From Paenibacillus sp. MAEPY2 (GTDB lineage Bacteria; Bacillota; Bacilli; Paenibacillales; Paenibacillaceae): a DNA stretch of 64,000 nucleotides. A program made the position numbers and the translations under genes. Location: assembly GCF_000499205.1 (NCBI RefSeq), contig NZ_AWUK01000034.1:146697-210696 (forward strand), in the 5' to 3' direction. The notes beneath the pieces are model-generated. The model ran no database searches, was not told the origin of the DNA, and was given only the letters and a program-made list of their open reading frames with translations. Below are positions 34,315 to 42,265 of the stretch, one piece after another (the stretch's first letter is position 1; each line of letters opens with the position of its first letter).

Positions 34315-35413
34315 GAACGGCCTCTTGGTAGGCTTCCAGACGTTTGTCGAACTCTTCTTCCGTCTCGTTAAAGCGCATGACGTGGATCGCTTCCGGGTCA
34401 AAATACAGACCAATACGATCGCCTACCACAGCTTTCTTCGTGGAATGAACCAGCCACTCATTGCCTGCGTCATCGTAGGTGGATATCTCGTAATGCACCC
34501 CACGGAACAGCTGGGAGTCCACGTTGACCTGCATTTTGCCCTGTTCCTCGGTTGTAATCTCCATATCCTCTGGACGAATCACAATCTCCACAGGCTCGTC
34601 CTTCTGCAACCCCTGATCGACACATTCGTACTGTGCGCCAGCGAATTCCACGACAAAGTCCTGCTTCATTTTGCCGGATACAATATTGGATTCGCCAATA
34701 AAGTCCGCCACAAAGCGGTTAATCGGCTCATCATAGATATCATTGGGCGTGCCACTCTGTTGAATGACGCCGCCATTCAGGACAAAGATCTCATCCGACA
34801 TCGCCAAAGCTTCCTCCTGATCATGCGTGACAAAAATAAACGTAATACCCAATCGCTGTTGCAGCTCACGCAGTTCATACTGCATTTCGGTCCGCAGCTT
34901 CAGATCGAGTGCAGAGAGCGGCTCGTCCAGCAGCAGAATCTCGGGTTCATTGACAATCGCCCGTGCAATCGCGACACGCTGCCGTTGCCCGCCGGACATC
35001 TCGCCAATTTCACGGTTTTCATAACCGGAGAGATTGACGAACTTGAGTGCTTCCAGCACTTTGTCGCGAATTTCAGCGGTTTTCATTTTTTTGATCCGCA
35101 AACCAAAAGCTACGTTCTCAAATACATTCAAATGTGGAAATAACGCGTAATCCTGAAATACGGTATTCACCTGCCGCTGGTGGGCCGGCACTTGGTTAAT
35201 CACTGCACCGTTAAAATAAATACTGCCCTGTGTCGGCTCCGCAAAGCCGGCGATCAAGCGCAATATCGTTGTTTTCCCGCAGCCTGACGGGCCGAGTAGC
35301 GTATAAAATTTACCCCGCTCAATCTCGAAGCTGACTTCCTTCAATACGGCTTCATCCTGATCGTATTGCTGAGTCACCCGGTCGAACCGGATAATCGGTA
35401 GTTGTTCTGACAT
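34304..35413 (-). CDS. potA: Polyamine ABC transporter ATPase PotA
   Basis: The product is 369 residues. Walker A GPSGCGKTT, signature MSGGQRQRV and Walker B EILLLDEPLSALD are intact, and the switch His lies in FVTHDQEEAL. The C-terminal third is a TOBE regulatory domain. It energises polyamine import by PotBCD. It is the first gene of the operon and divergent from an MFS transporter gene, with 258 bases between the chosen starts. Confidence 0.95.
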   Translation of the reverse strand: MSEQLPIIRFDRVTQQYDQDEAVLKEVSFEIERGKFYTLLGPSGCGKTTILRLIAGFAEPTQGSIYFNGAVINQVPAHQRQVNTVFQDYALFPHLNVFENVAFGLRIKKMKTAEIRDKVLEALKFVNLSGYENREIGEMSGGQRQRVAIARAIVNEPEILLLDEPLSALDLKLRTEMQYELRELQQRLGITFIFVTHDQEEALAMSDEIFVLNGGVIQQSGTPNDIYDEPINRFVADFIGESNIVSGKMKQDFVVEFAGAQYECVDQGLQKDEPVEIVIRPEDMEITTEEQGKMQVNVDSQLFRGVHYEISTYDDAGNEWLVHSTKKAVVGDRIGLYFDPEAIHVMRFNETEEEFDKRLEAYQEAVHAD

Positions 35414-35671
35414 GCTTCATTTCGCCCCCTTTAAACTTGAGGTATACCTTGAGCCTGTACACTTCTTTTCATGCATGCTTCATTACAAATCCCATCTATT
35501 ATATATGATTCAGCTATATCCGCAATGGTTTTGATGTAAACGCCATGTGTTATTTCTTCTTATTCTAACAAATACAGCATACATTACGGGTATATGTCGA
35601 TATCTACGCATTCAGGTAGAGCGATTGAAGAACGATCAGAGTTCAGTTTATGTGCGAAAGGAGTCTTGTTG

Positions 35672-36949
35672 GTGGATATTCGCCGTAACCTGCCTTTGCT
35701 GATGATCATTTGTTTTCTTAGTCAGATGGGCGGTTTCATGATCCTGCCCCTGTTCCCCTTGTTTATTGAGGAATTTGGCCTGTCCGGCTGGATGATGGGG
35801 GTTATTTTTGCACTCTTTTATGTTGGCAAAGTGATTGGCGGGGTGCCCGCTGCGGCACTCTATCGGAAAATCGGGGGCAAGCGGGCACTGATTGCCATGC
35901 TGTTGCTGCTTGCTGTCTGTATGGGCGGGTTCGCTGTATCTTCTGCAGCGCTACTATTCGGCCTGCTGCGGATGCTGCAAGGGCTCGCTTCTACCGGACT
36001 TACGGTCGTCGTGCGTTCCATCATCGGGGATGAGGGCAATGTCGACAACCGGGGGCTGTTCAACGGTTATATCAGCAGCAGTGAAGGCGGGGGTATGGTG
36101 CTGGGTCCGGTCATCAGCGGCTGGCTCTCGTTGCACTGGCCGTTGTCCGTTCCTTTTTTACTTGTTACCGTGTGCTGTCTGATGGCTGTCGTTGCGGCAA
36201 TGGGGATAAAGTCGGCATCAAAAGCAGAGCATTCGTCTGAAAGTGAGGTGAACGGTCTGACCTCAGGCGAGTCTCCAACTATTGTAAAACAAACGCATAC
36301 GCCTATGGATACGAATTACACTGTTTCTCCAGCAAACGATATACCTAACCCAACCATTCCAGAACCATCCACAGGACTTACCCGGCGGCAGCAACTGATT
36401 GGCTACGGTACGGTGCATTTTCTGGAGATGAGTGCCTATGCCGTGTTTCTGACTTATTTTGCACTATATGCTGCTCATATCATGCACTGGGACCCGTTTG
36501 CGACCAGCCTTGCCTTTACCGTTGCCGGAATATCTACACTTGCGGCTGCCCCTATAGCAGGTTACTTGTCTGATCGGATGGGAGATCGCCTGCTGCTCTG
36601 CATGTTCGGCATGCTGATGATTGGCATCGAAGTGGTCGTTTTTCTGAGTACATCTTCTTATGTCTGGGTTTACGTGGGCATGCTGATCGGCGGCGTTGGA
36701 GGTGCATGTTACATGGATTCGTTCTTTGCGCACATCGGCGATCACATCCCGGACGAGGGCAGGAGCTCCGTCATAGGCAAAATTGTCTCTGCCGCCGAGA
36801 TTGGCTCGATCGTTTCCCCTCTGGTGGCTGCGCTGCTTGTGGAGTATGGATCGCTGTATACTGTGTTCGTGTTCAATCTGCTTCTGATCGCTGCAGCCAT
36901 TGCCGTTCAGGCAGTGATGCGCAGCCGCTACAGATCCAAACGGGGGTAA
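35672..36949 (+). CDS. MFS transporter (drug/efflux type)
   Basis: The product is about 425 residues with twelve membrane helices in two halves, separated by a polar loop at about 185-240 (rich in Ser, Thr and Pro). The motif ALFYVGKVIGGVPAAALYRKIGGKRAL matches MFS motif A between helices 2 and 3, and GYLSDRMGDRLLL is its counterpart in the second half. The GTG at 35672 is chosen because AAAGGAG is eight bases upstream. The substrate is unknown. The divergent position next to potABCD might hint at polyamine efflux, but there is no direct evidence. Confidence 0.88.
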   Translation: MDIRRNLPLLMIICFLSQMGGFMILPLFPLFIEEFGLSGWMMGVIFALFYVGKVIGGVPAAALYRKIGGKRALIAMLLLLAVCMGGFAVSSAALLFGLLRMLQGLASTGLTVVVRSIIGDEGNVDNRGLFNGYISSSEGGGMVLGPVISGWLSLHWPLSVPFLLVTVCCLMAVVAAMGIKSASKAEHSSESEVNGLTSGESPTIVKQTHTPMDTNYTVSPANDIPNPTIPEPSTGLTRRQQLIGYGTVHFLEMSAYAVFLTYFALYAAHIMHWDPFATSLAFTVAGISTLAAAPIAGYLSDRMGDRLLLCMFGMLMIGIEVVVFLSTSSYVWVYVGMLIGGVGGACYMDSFFAHIGDHIPDEGRSSVIGKIVSAAEIGSIVSPLVAALLVEYGSLYTVFVFNLLLIAAAIAVQAVMRSRYRSKRG

Positions 36950-36959
36950 ACGCACAAGA

Positions 36960-36979
36960 CTGCCCACACCAGTGGGCAG
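36960..36979. terminator. Hairpin between convergent MFS and Nudix genes
   Basis: CTGCCCAC and GTGGGCAG make a perfect 8-bp stem with a 4-base loop, ten bases after the MFS stop. Neither side has a long T run, so efficiency is uncertain. Confidence 0.6.
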
Positions 36980-36985
36980 ACTCCA

Positions 36986-37456
36986 TCATTTATTTATTCC
37001 TAATAAAGTTGCTATATGTAGTGCATTTTCTTCAATTTTACTTTTTAAATAAGGGTCTGTTTTCTCAGGCAATTCCGTCGGTTTATAGAACTTCGCTTCA
37101 AGGACTTCCACCCCATCGGGCTTCAACTCGCCTTCAAATTCCGTACAAATGTAACCAATGACCACATTATAATATTCATGTCCATTTCTTAATTTCGTGT
37201 ATAACTCTTTCCCGGAAAAGACGCCGTATAGCTTAAGTTTCTTGATCTGTAGCCCAATCTCTTCCCTTACCTCTCTCATCGCACATTCTTCCACCGACTC
37301 GCCCAGCTCCATCATTCCACCTGGTACTCCCCACGTATCATCTGCATTTCGAACCAACAAAATTTCACCTGATTGATTCAATATTAAAATACTCGGTCTC
37401 ACCAGAATAACAGGTGCATTGCCAACCATTTCTCGAAGCGATTCAATGTAACCCAT
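36986..37456 (-). CDS. Nudix hydrolase
   Basis: The product is 156 residues. The Nudix box is complete in GGMMELGESVEECAMREVREEIGL (GX5EX7REUXEEXGU pattern), preceded by ILILNQSGEILLVRN. Such enzymes hydrolyse nucleoside diphosphates linked to other groups; the substrate is not predictable. The ATG has AGGAGCGG eight bases upstream. It is a single gene. Confidence 0.93.
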   Translation of the reverse strand: MGYIESLREMVGNAPVILVRPSILILNQSGEILLVRNADDTWGVPGGMMELGESVEECAMREVREEIGLQIKKLKLYGVFSGKELYTKLRNGHEYYNVVIGYICTEFEGELKPDGVEVLEAKFYKPTELPEKTDPYLKSKIEENALHIATLLGINK

Positions 37457-37588
37457 GGATAACCGCTCCTATATAAAGTCATGGTCCTTATTATAGAAGT
37501 GCAATTAATTTCCATATAGAGAAAGAATATTTAGCTTCATTTCCTATTTTGGAGCCTGTTCTTTGATGAAAACACTTCAAAAAAATAA

Positions 37589-37618
37589 CCCGCTCGCACA
37601 CATCAGTGTGCAAACGGG
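37589..37618 (-). terminator. Terminator overlapping the 3' end of nos
   Basis: CCCGCTCGCACAC pairs with GTGTGCAAACGGG with two mismatches. The stop codon of nos lies at the loop, and the last codons (Cys-Pro-Phe-Ala-His) form one stem arm. On the minus strand it is followed by TTATTTTTTTG. Confidence 0.8.
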
Positions 37619-38808
37619 CATTTCATTGGTGGATTCTCCGCCTTAGGCTGGTGATCCCCCACGAGTTGTTGGCTTTCCCTGTTCTGAAGTTCAGCTTCTA
37701 CCTTTTCTGAATCCAGCTTATAGGAATGATCTCCATAGAAAAAGTTTGGCTTCACAATCTCATTGCGGTAGGAGCTGTGGAAAATATGCGTCGTCGCCGG
37801 AGACACGGGCGGAATCAGCCAAACCCAATCGCCTGTCAGCTCGCGCCCAGCCTTCTCCTCCCGCTGCTCAAACAAGGCAAATTGCGCTGCCGCCGTGTGG
37901 TGATCCACAATGCTCACGCCTGCTTTCTTGAACGAATGCAGCACAGCTACATTCAGCTCTACCAGGGCCCGATCCTTCCACAATGTCGTTTCACTCGACG
38001 TATTTAGGCCAAGCGCTGCCGCTACAGCAGGCAGTTTGTTATACCGAAACGTATCCGCCAGATTACGCGCACCGATCTCAGTACCCATATACCAGCCGTT
38101 GAATGGAGCTGCCGGGTAGGATATGCCGCCAATCTCCAGCCGCATATCGGCAATCATCGGCACACCGTACCAGCGCATGCCCAATTCAGCAATCTCGGGA
38201 CGCTCCGGGTGTTCAATCCTCACTTCCACGATGTCTTCCTCAGGCACAGGATACCACTCAGGAGCTTGTCCTTGAGCTTGAATAATCAGTGGCAACACAT
38301 CATATTGTGTGCCTTCCCCCTGCCAACCAAGCGAAATTGCTGTCTTCGTTAGCTCAACGGATGCAGGGTCGCCTACAATACCTTCCGTCGTTTCATATCC
38401 GGCATAACGAATCAACTGGTGATTCCAGATCCTCACGGGTGCTCCATTCGGTCCATCAGGTGGAAGGATCGTAATCATTGGAATGACCTTACCTCCGTTG
38501 GAGGCCGCTCGGATGTGCGTCAGCACAGCATCCGCTGCTGTTCCAACGGTATCTGCATGCCGCGCATCGATAATGCGCAGTTTATCCCAGAACAGCCGTC
38601 CGATGCAGCGGTTGCTGTTCCGCCATGCCATTTTACAGCCATGCTCCAGTTCATCCGCAGTATGCACATATGTGCCTGTGTGCTCAATCTCATTCAGAAC
38701 TGCAACAAGCCGGGCCTGCGCGTCTTCACGCGAATGGCCCAGCTCCTCATAACATCTATATATAAACCGTTCAGCTTCATCCCGCAATTCTTCCAGGTCT
38801 GTCCGCAT
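37603..38808 (-). CDS. nos: Bacterial nitric oxide synthase oxygenase
   Basis: The product is 401 residues. It is a NOS oxygenase domain without the reductase half, making nitric oxide from arginine with haem and a pterin. The haem-thiolate Cys68 lies in CKMAWRNSNRCIGRLFW. RYAGYETTEGIVGDPA, the arginine-site PFNGWYMGTEIGARN and the pterin/dimer-side DYVWLIPP-like GDWVWLIPPVSP are all present. About 30 residues at the C-terminus extend past the usual end and finish KCPFAH. The promoter region has a good -10 (TATAAT, 38846-38851), so it may be expressed alone as well as from dps, which lies 129 bases upstream without an obvious terminator. The electron donor is presumably a general flavodoxin reductase. 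Confidence 0.97.
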   Translation of the reverse strand: MRTDLEELRDEAERFIYRCYEELGHSREDAQARLVAVLNEIEHTGTYVHTADELEHGCKMAWRNSNRCIGRLFWDKLRIIDARHADTVGTAADAVLTHIRAASNGGKVIPMITILPPDGPNGAPVRIWNHQLIRYAGYETTEGIVGDPASVELTKTAISLGWQGEGTQYDVLPLIIQAQGQAPEWYPVPEEDIVEVRIEHPERPEIAELGMRWYGVPMIADMRLEIGGISYPAAPFNGWYMGTEIGARNLADTFRYNKLPAVAAALGLNTSSETTLWKDRALVELNVAVLHSFKKAGVSIVDHHTAAAQFALFEQREEKAGRELTGDWVWLIPPVSPATTHIFHSSYRNEIVKPNFFYGDHSYKLDSEKVEAELQNRESQQLVGDHQPKAENPPMKCPFAH

Positions 38809-38937
38809 TATTCATTCCACCAATCTATACATCTTGAATGCCATCATTATACGGCAAGAACACCGGATTTGTAAGCGAACGGGCACTTTGTTCACGGACT
38901 CTACATATCGTTGTCAGCGGATGCAGGGGAACTTAGC

Positions 38938-39417
38938 TTATTTGCCCAAAAATGCGTTTAACATCCAGATTTCTTTATCCAATGCAGCGGTGAATCCAAT
39001 CAGCATATCTTCAGTTGCGTTATCCTCGGCTTCGCCCGCTGCTTGAATACCCTGGTTAATTACACCCACCATAGCTCTCAGATCGGCAACTACTGTCTCT
39101 ACCATGTCTTCAGCCGAGAACTGTCCCTGTGCTTCCTCAACTGGTGACAACCGCAGTTGTTCAGCCATCGTTGCGACCGGGCGTCCACCAATGGCCAATA
39201 GGCGTTCTGCGGCTTCGTCCATATTCGCTGTAGCCATGTTATATAACTCTTCGAATTTGGCATGCAGTGTGAAGAAGTGAGGACCTTTGACATACCAGTG
39301 GAAGTGGTGCAGTTTGGTGTACAGTACAGACCAGCCTGCGATCTGGCGGTTCAGGACCTCTTGAAGTTCAGTGGTATGGTTTGCAAAAGTATTGTTTCTA
39401 GTTTGGATTGTACTCAT
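38938..39417 (-). CDS. dps: Dps/ferritin-like DNA-protection protein
   Basis: The product is 159 residues, a four-helix Dps subunit. The ferroxidase-site segment KLHHFHWYVKGPHFFTLHAKF with downstream NMDEAAERLL is diagnostic. Dps dodecamers oxidise and store iron using hydrogen peroxide and protect DNA. A perfect PerR-type palindrome (39498-39512) lies 81 bases upstream, so it likely belongs with katA in the peroxide regulon. Upstream AGGGG near the ATG supports the start. Confidence 0.94.
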   Translation of the reverse strand: MSTIQTRNNTFANHTTELQEVLNRQIAGWSVLYTKLHHFHWYVKGPHFFTLHAKFEELYNMATANMDEAAERLLAIGGRPVATMAEQLRLSPVEEAQGQFSAEDMVETVVADLRAMVGVINQGIQAAGEAEDNATEDMLIGFTAALDKEIWMLNAFLGK

Positions 39418-39497
39418 GGAATTTATCCCCTCTCGAATACGATATAGTTTTGATTTTGATAACGTAGTTTAACTTGCTTTCGTTTGTTTAATTTAAT

Positions 39498-39512
39498 TTA
39501 GACTTAATCTAA
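39498..39512. promoter_or_regulatory. PerR-type box upstream of dps
   Basis: TTAGACTTAATCTAA is a palindrome with 7-base arms around one base (six of seven pairs exact) and is the clearest of three related sites. It sits in the dps promoter region. The rest of 39418-39764 is AT-rich promoter DNA, a small ATGAAG/CTTCAT hairpin and the HAD gene terminator. Confidence 0.7.
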
Positions 39513-39710
39513 ATCTTGTTTTAATTATAACACTGCACTTATCCTTTGTGAAGGCTTTAGCCTACTCTTTCAAATGAAGATTCCATGAAGCTGTGCTTCA
39601 TCTTGACTCATGTGGAAAGACTCTTCCAACACCTTTACACACAGTATCTATACCGCGATTTTCGCCGATATACAATGACAATCCTCACTCCGTATCCAAC
39701 AACAAAAAAA

Positions 39711-39740
39711 GCCCTGATCCTCAAATGAGTAATCAGGACT
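39711..39740 (-). terminator. Terminator of the HAD gene
   Basis: GCCCTGAT and ATCAGGAC form a stem with one mismatch. On the minus strand it is followed by TTTTTTTG. It lies 25 bases after the stop. Confidence 0.75.
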
Positions 39741-39764
39741 GCATCAATGCACATAGCGCACGCT

Positions 39765-40505
39765 TTATTGTTGAACCAACTCGGATGTAAGGATACGACT
39801 TACCTCTTCATAACTACGCGCAACATGATGAGGTTGATGCTCTGATTCTGGCAAAGCATTACGATGGTTAAACCAGATCACTTTCCATCCGGCATCCACT
39901 GCACCGACAACATCATTGCGCCAAGAATCGCCGATGTAATAACTGGAGCTGGAATCCGATCCCGTCTGCCTGCTTACATGCTCAAACAATCTGCGATCCG
40001 GCTTGGCATAACCAAGTGTACCCGAAATAAAAATCCGTTCCTCAGGGATAAGGCTGGAAACATCAAGCGCTTCGAGCTTCTTCTGCTGATGCGCTCCTTC
40101 TCCATTGGTAATTAACCCTACTGTATGCCCTTCTGCAAGAAGTCTCCGTATAAGTTCATATGCCCCCTCAAAGGGTTGGATCTGAAACTGTCTATTTAAA
40201 TACTGTGCTTGCAATTCTTCAGCCTGTCCCGATTGCAAGGGTAGTCCAAATTCCGCCATGGTCAGCTCAAATCTGCGATGACGCATCCGTTCCACCGCTT
40301 CCGGTTCGGGTACAGCAGACAAGTCTTCTTGGGCAGACAGCCAGTCGCTATAATAACGGAAACGATGGTATGCCTCGCCATACGGGAAATCGTCTGGCAG
40401 ACCAAGAACCTCCTGTAGTGCTCCTCTCAGCGGCTGCAAGTGGTCATACAAGGTATCGTCTACATCGAAAAAGATGGCTTTAGCAGCATTTGTTATTTCT
40501 ATCAT
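39765..40505 (-). CDS. HAD-superfamily hydrolase (YjjG/haloacid dehalogenase-like phosphatase)
   Basis: The product is 246 residues. Motif I is FFDVDDTLYD, motif II LITNGE, the lysine lies in LGYAKPDRRLF and motif IV is YYIGDSWRNDVVGA, with a helical cap between I and II. It resembles YjjG-type nucleotidases and pyrimidine house-cleaning phosphatases, but the substrate is open. AGGAGG lies about nine bases before the ATG. It is monocistronic and divergent from the AT-rich ATPase gene. Confidence 0.9.
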   Translation of the reverse strand: MIEITNAAKAIFFDVDDTLYDHLQPLRGALQEVLGLPDDFPYGEAYHRFRYYSDWLSAQEDLSAVPEPEAVERMRHRRFELTMAEFGLPLQSGQAEELQAQYLNRQFQIQPFEGAYELIRRLLAEGHTVGLITNGEGAHQQKKLEALDVSSLIPEERIFISGTLGYAKPDRRLFEHVSRQTGSDSSSSYYIGDSWRNDVVGAVDAGWKVIWFNHRNALPESEHQPHHVARSYEEVSRILTSELVQQ

Positions 40506-40642
40506 CGTTGCTTGTCCTCCTGCGATGTGCTATCAACTTGTTATTCTATTCTTAGAATAAGGCTTTTTTTATCAAAATGTTAGTGAATAAAGAATTAATA
40601 AACATGAAATTGGTTTCAGGATCGTTTTTCCTCGAATTTTGT

Positions 40643-40692
40643 AAAGTATAATTATACTTTATCAGTAAATACTGTATAATATAATTATACTA
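40643..40692. promoter_or_regulatory. Tandem TATAATTATAC palindromes before the ATPase gene
   Basis: AAAGTATAATTATACTTT (40643-40660) is a perfect 18-bp palindrome. A second partial copy, TAATATAATTATACTA, is centred about 33 bases downstream, close to three helical turns. The pair overlaps likely promoter elements (TATAAT at 40675-40680) just before the TTG start. It looks like a two-site operator. Confidence 0.5.
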
Positions 40693-40713
40693 AATGAAGG
40701 TTGGTGAATATAG

Positions 40714-42159
40714 TTGAAAGATCTGATAACCGAAGAGAGCATATTACAAGTACTCAGGGGTTTTAATAAATGGTGGGAGTCAGGGAAAGTTCAAGACGAT
40801 TTTGCTAAACCAACTAAACGTTTTGCGTATTATGATGCAAAGCAAAGCTTCGAACACACAGAGATTCGTCGTCATGTCATTCTAACTGGTCCACGCCGTG
40901 TAGGGAAATCAACTATTATGTATCAAACGATCCATGATGCATTAGAAGCAGGTGTGCCTAAAAAGAATTTGTTATATGTTTCTTTTGATCACCCTATTTT
41001 AAAGATGTCTGAAATAGACAAAATTTTAAAAATTTTTATTAATAATGTTGCTGTCGATGAAAATATATATCTCTTCTTAGATGAAATTCAATATGCACAT
41101 GAATGGAATGGATGGTTGAAAACCATTTACGACACTTTCCCTACTTACCGTGTAATGGCTACAGGATCAGCGAGTCCTATTTTAAGTGAGAAGATGCCCG
41201 AGAGTGGTGTTGGAAGGTGGACTCAGATTAGGATACCAACTCTTTCATTTTATGAATATCTTGAAATCAGAGAAATTCCAGTTCCATCCATTAACGAAAC
41301 CTTGGGTCCGACATCTTTGAATTCTTTGACATCAGTTGAACTAGAACAACTTATGAAAGATTTGGAGCCAATAGAAAAACACTTTCATCGCTATCTTTTG
41401 ATTGGAGGATTCCCAGAGATTGCTCGGACTGACGACATAAGTTATGCACAAAGAATCATTCGAGAAGATGTAGTGGATAAAGTATTAAAAAGAGATATGG
41501 TCTCCTTATTCAATGTTAGAAATATCGATGAGTTAGAGAGAATATTTCTATATTTGTGCATGACTACTGGTGATATAATGGAAGCAACTACAATAGCTAG
41601 TAATATGGGTATTACACGACCGACAGTTGTAAAGTACATGGCACTCTTGGAATTAGCAAATCTTATTTACTTGAGCTACCCGGTACAAATGACTGGAAAA
41701 AAACTTTTGAACTCGAAACCGAAGGTATATTTAGCCGATCCAGCGATCCGTAATGCAGTCCTTGTTAAAGGCGAAGAAGTCCTTCAAGATCCTGATCAAA
41801 TGGGGAAAATTGTAGAATCTGCGGTATACAAACATATTAGTACTTTTTACTATAACTTCAATCCTCGAGTTGGATACTACCGAGATTCTAGCACGCAGAA
41901 GGAAATTGATATTGTCCTTATGATGCCTAGCTTTAAAATCTTAATGGAAGTAAAATATCGCGAAGACTCTCGTCTTAAGGAAACTGAAGCAATTGTAGAA
42001 TGGTCAAAGAATGACAAAACAACTTCATCACTATTAATCACTAAACAAAGTGATGATTTTGGATTGTTTGGTCATACCTCAATTATGAGAATACCTGCCT
42101 TCGCATTCCTATACTTACTAGGGCATGCAGAGAAGCACCGATACAGAAAAAAGAGTTGA
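40714..42159 (+). CDS. AAA+ ATPase with DUF4143/PD-(D/E)XK-like C-terminus
   Basis: The product is 481 residues. Walker A is GPRRVGKST (59-67) and Walker B YLFLDEIQ (Asp123-Glu124). A winged helix follows (about 285-335), then a C-terminal DUF4143 part whose EIDIVLMMP...MEVKYR has the D-(x)n-ExK order of PD-(D/E)XK nucleases. These proteins are widespread orphan ATPases, often in mobile or defence-related settings; the function is not established. The TTG start follows GGTTGGTGA. The coding sequence is clearly AT-richer than its neighbours, with many AAA, ATT and TTA codons, which suggests acquisition by transfer. No transposase or att site is visible. Confidence 0.85.
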   Translation: MKDLITEESILQVLRGFNKWWESGKVQDDFAKPTKRFAYYDAKQSFEHTEIRRHVILTGPRRVGKSTIMYQTIHDALEAGVPKKNLLYVSFDHPILKMSEIDKILKIFINNVAVDENIYLFLDEIQYAHEWNGWLKTIYDTFPTYRVMATGSASPILSEKMPESGVGRWTQIRIPTLSFYEYLEIREIPVPSINETLGPTSLNSLTSVELEQLMKDLEPIEKHFHRYLLIGGFPEIARTDDISYAQRIIREDVVDKVLKRDMVSLFNVRNIDELERIFLYLCMTTGDIMEATTIASNMGITRPTVVKYMALLELANLIYLSYPVQMTGKKLLNSKPKVYLADPAIRNAVLVKGEEVLQDPDQMGKIVESAVYKHISTFYYNFNPRVGYYRDSSTQKEIDIVLMMPSFKILMEVKYREDSRLKETEAIVEWSKNDKTTSSLLITKQSDDFGLFGHTSIMRIPAFAFLYLLGHAEKHRYRKKS

Positions 42160-42204
42160 ACTTGGGAACTTAATTCATCCAAAACTTCTCATATTTTCAG
42201 ACAG

Positions 42205-42254
42205 AAACGATCCCCTACTACACCACTCATCGTGGCAAAAGGAGAGGATCGTTT
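42205..42254 (-). terminator. Hairpin terminator of ade
   Basis: AAACGATCC pairs with GGATCGTTT across a loop that has its own small stem (CCAC/GTGG). It lies just after the ade stop and may also end the convergent ATPase transcript. There is no strong T run. Confidence 0.55.
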
Positions 42255-42265
42255 GTTATGCTACA

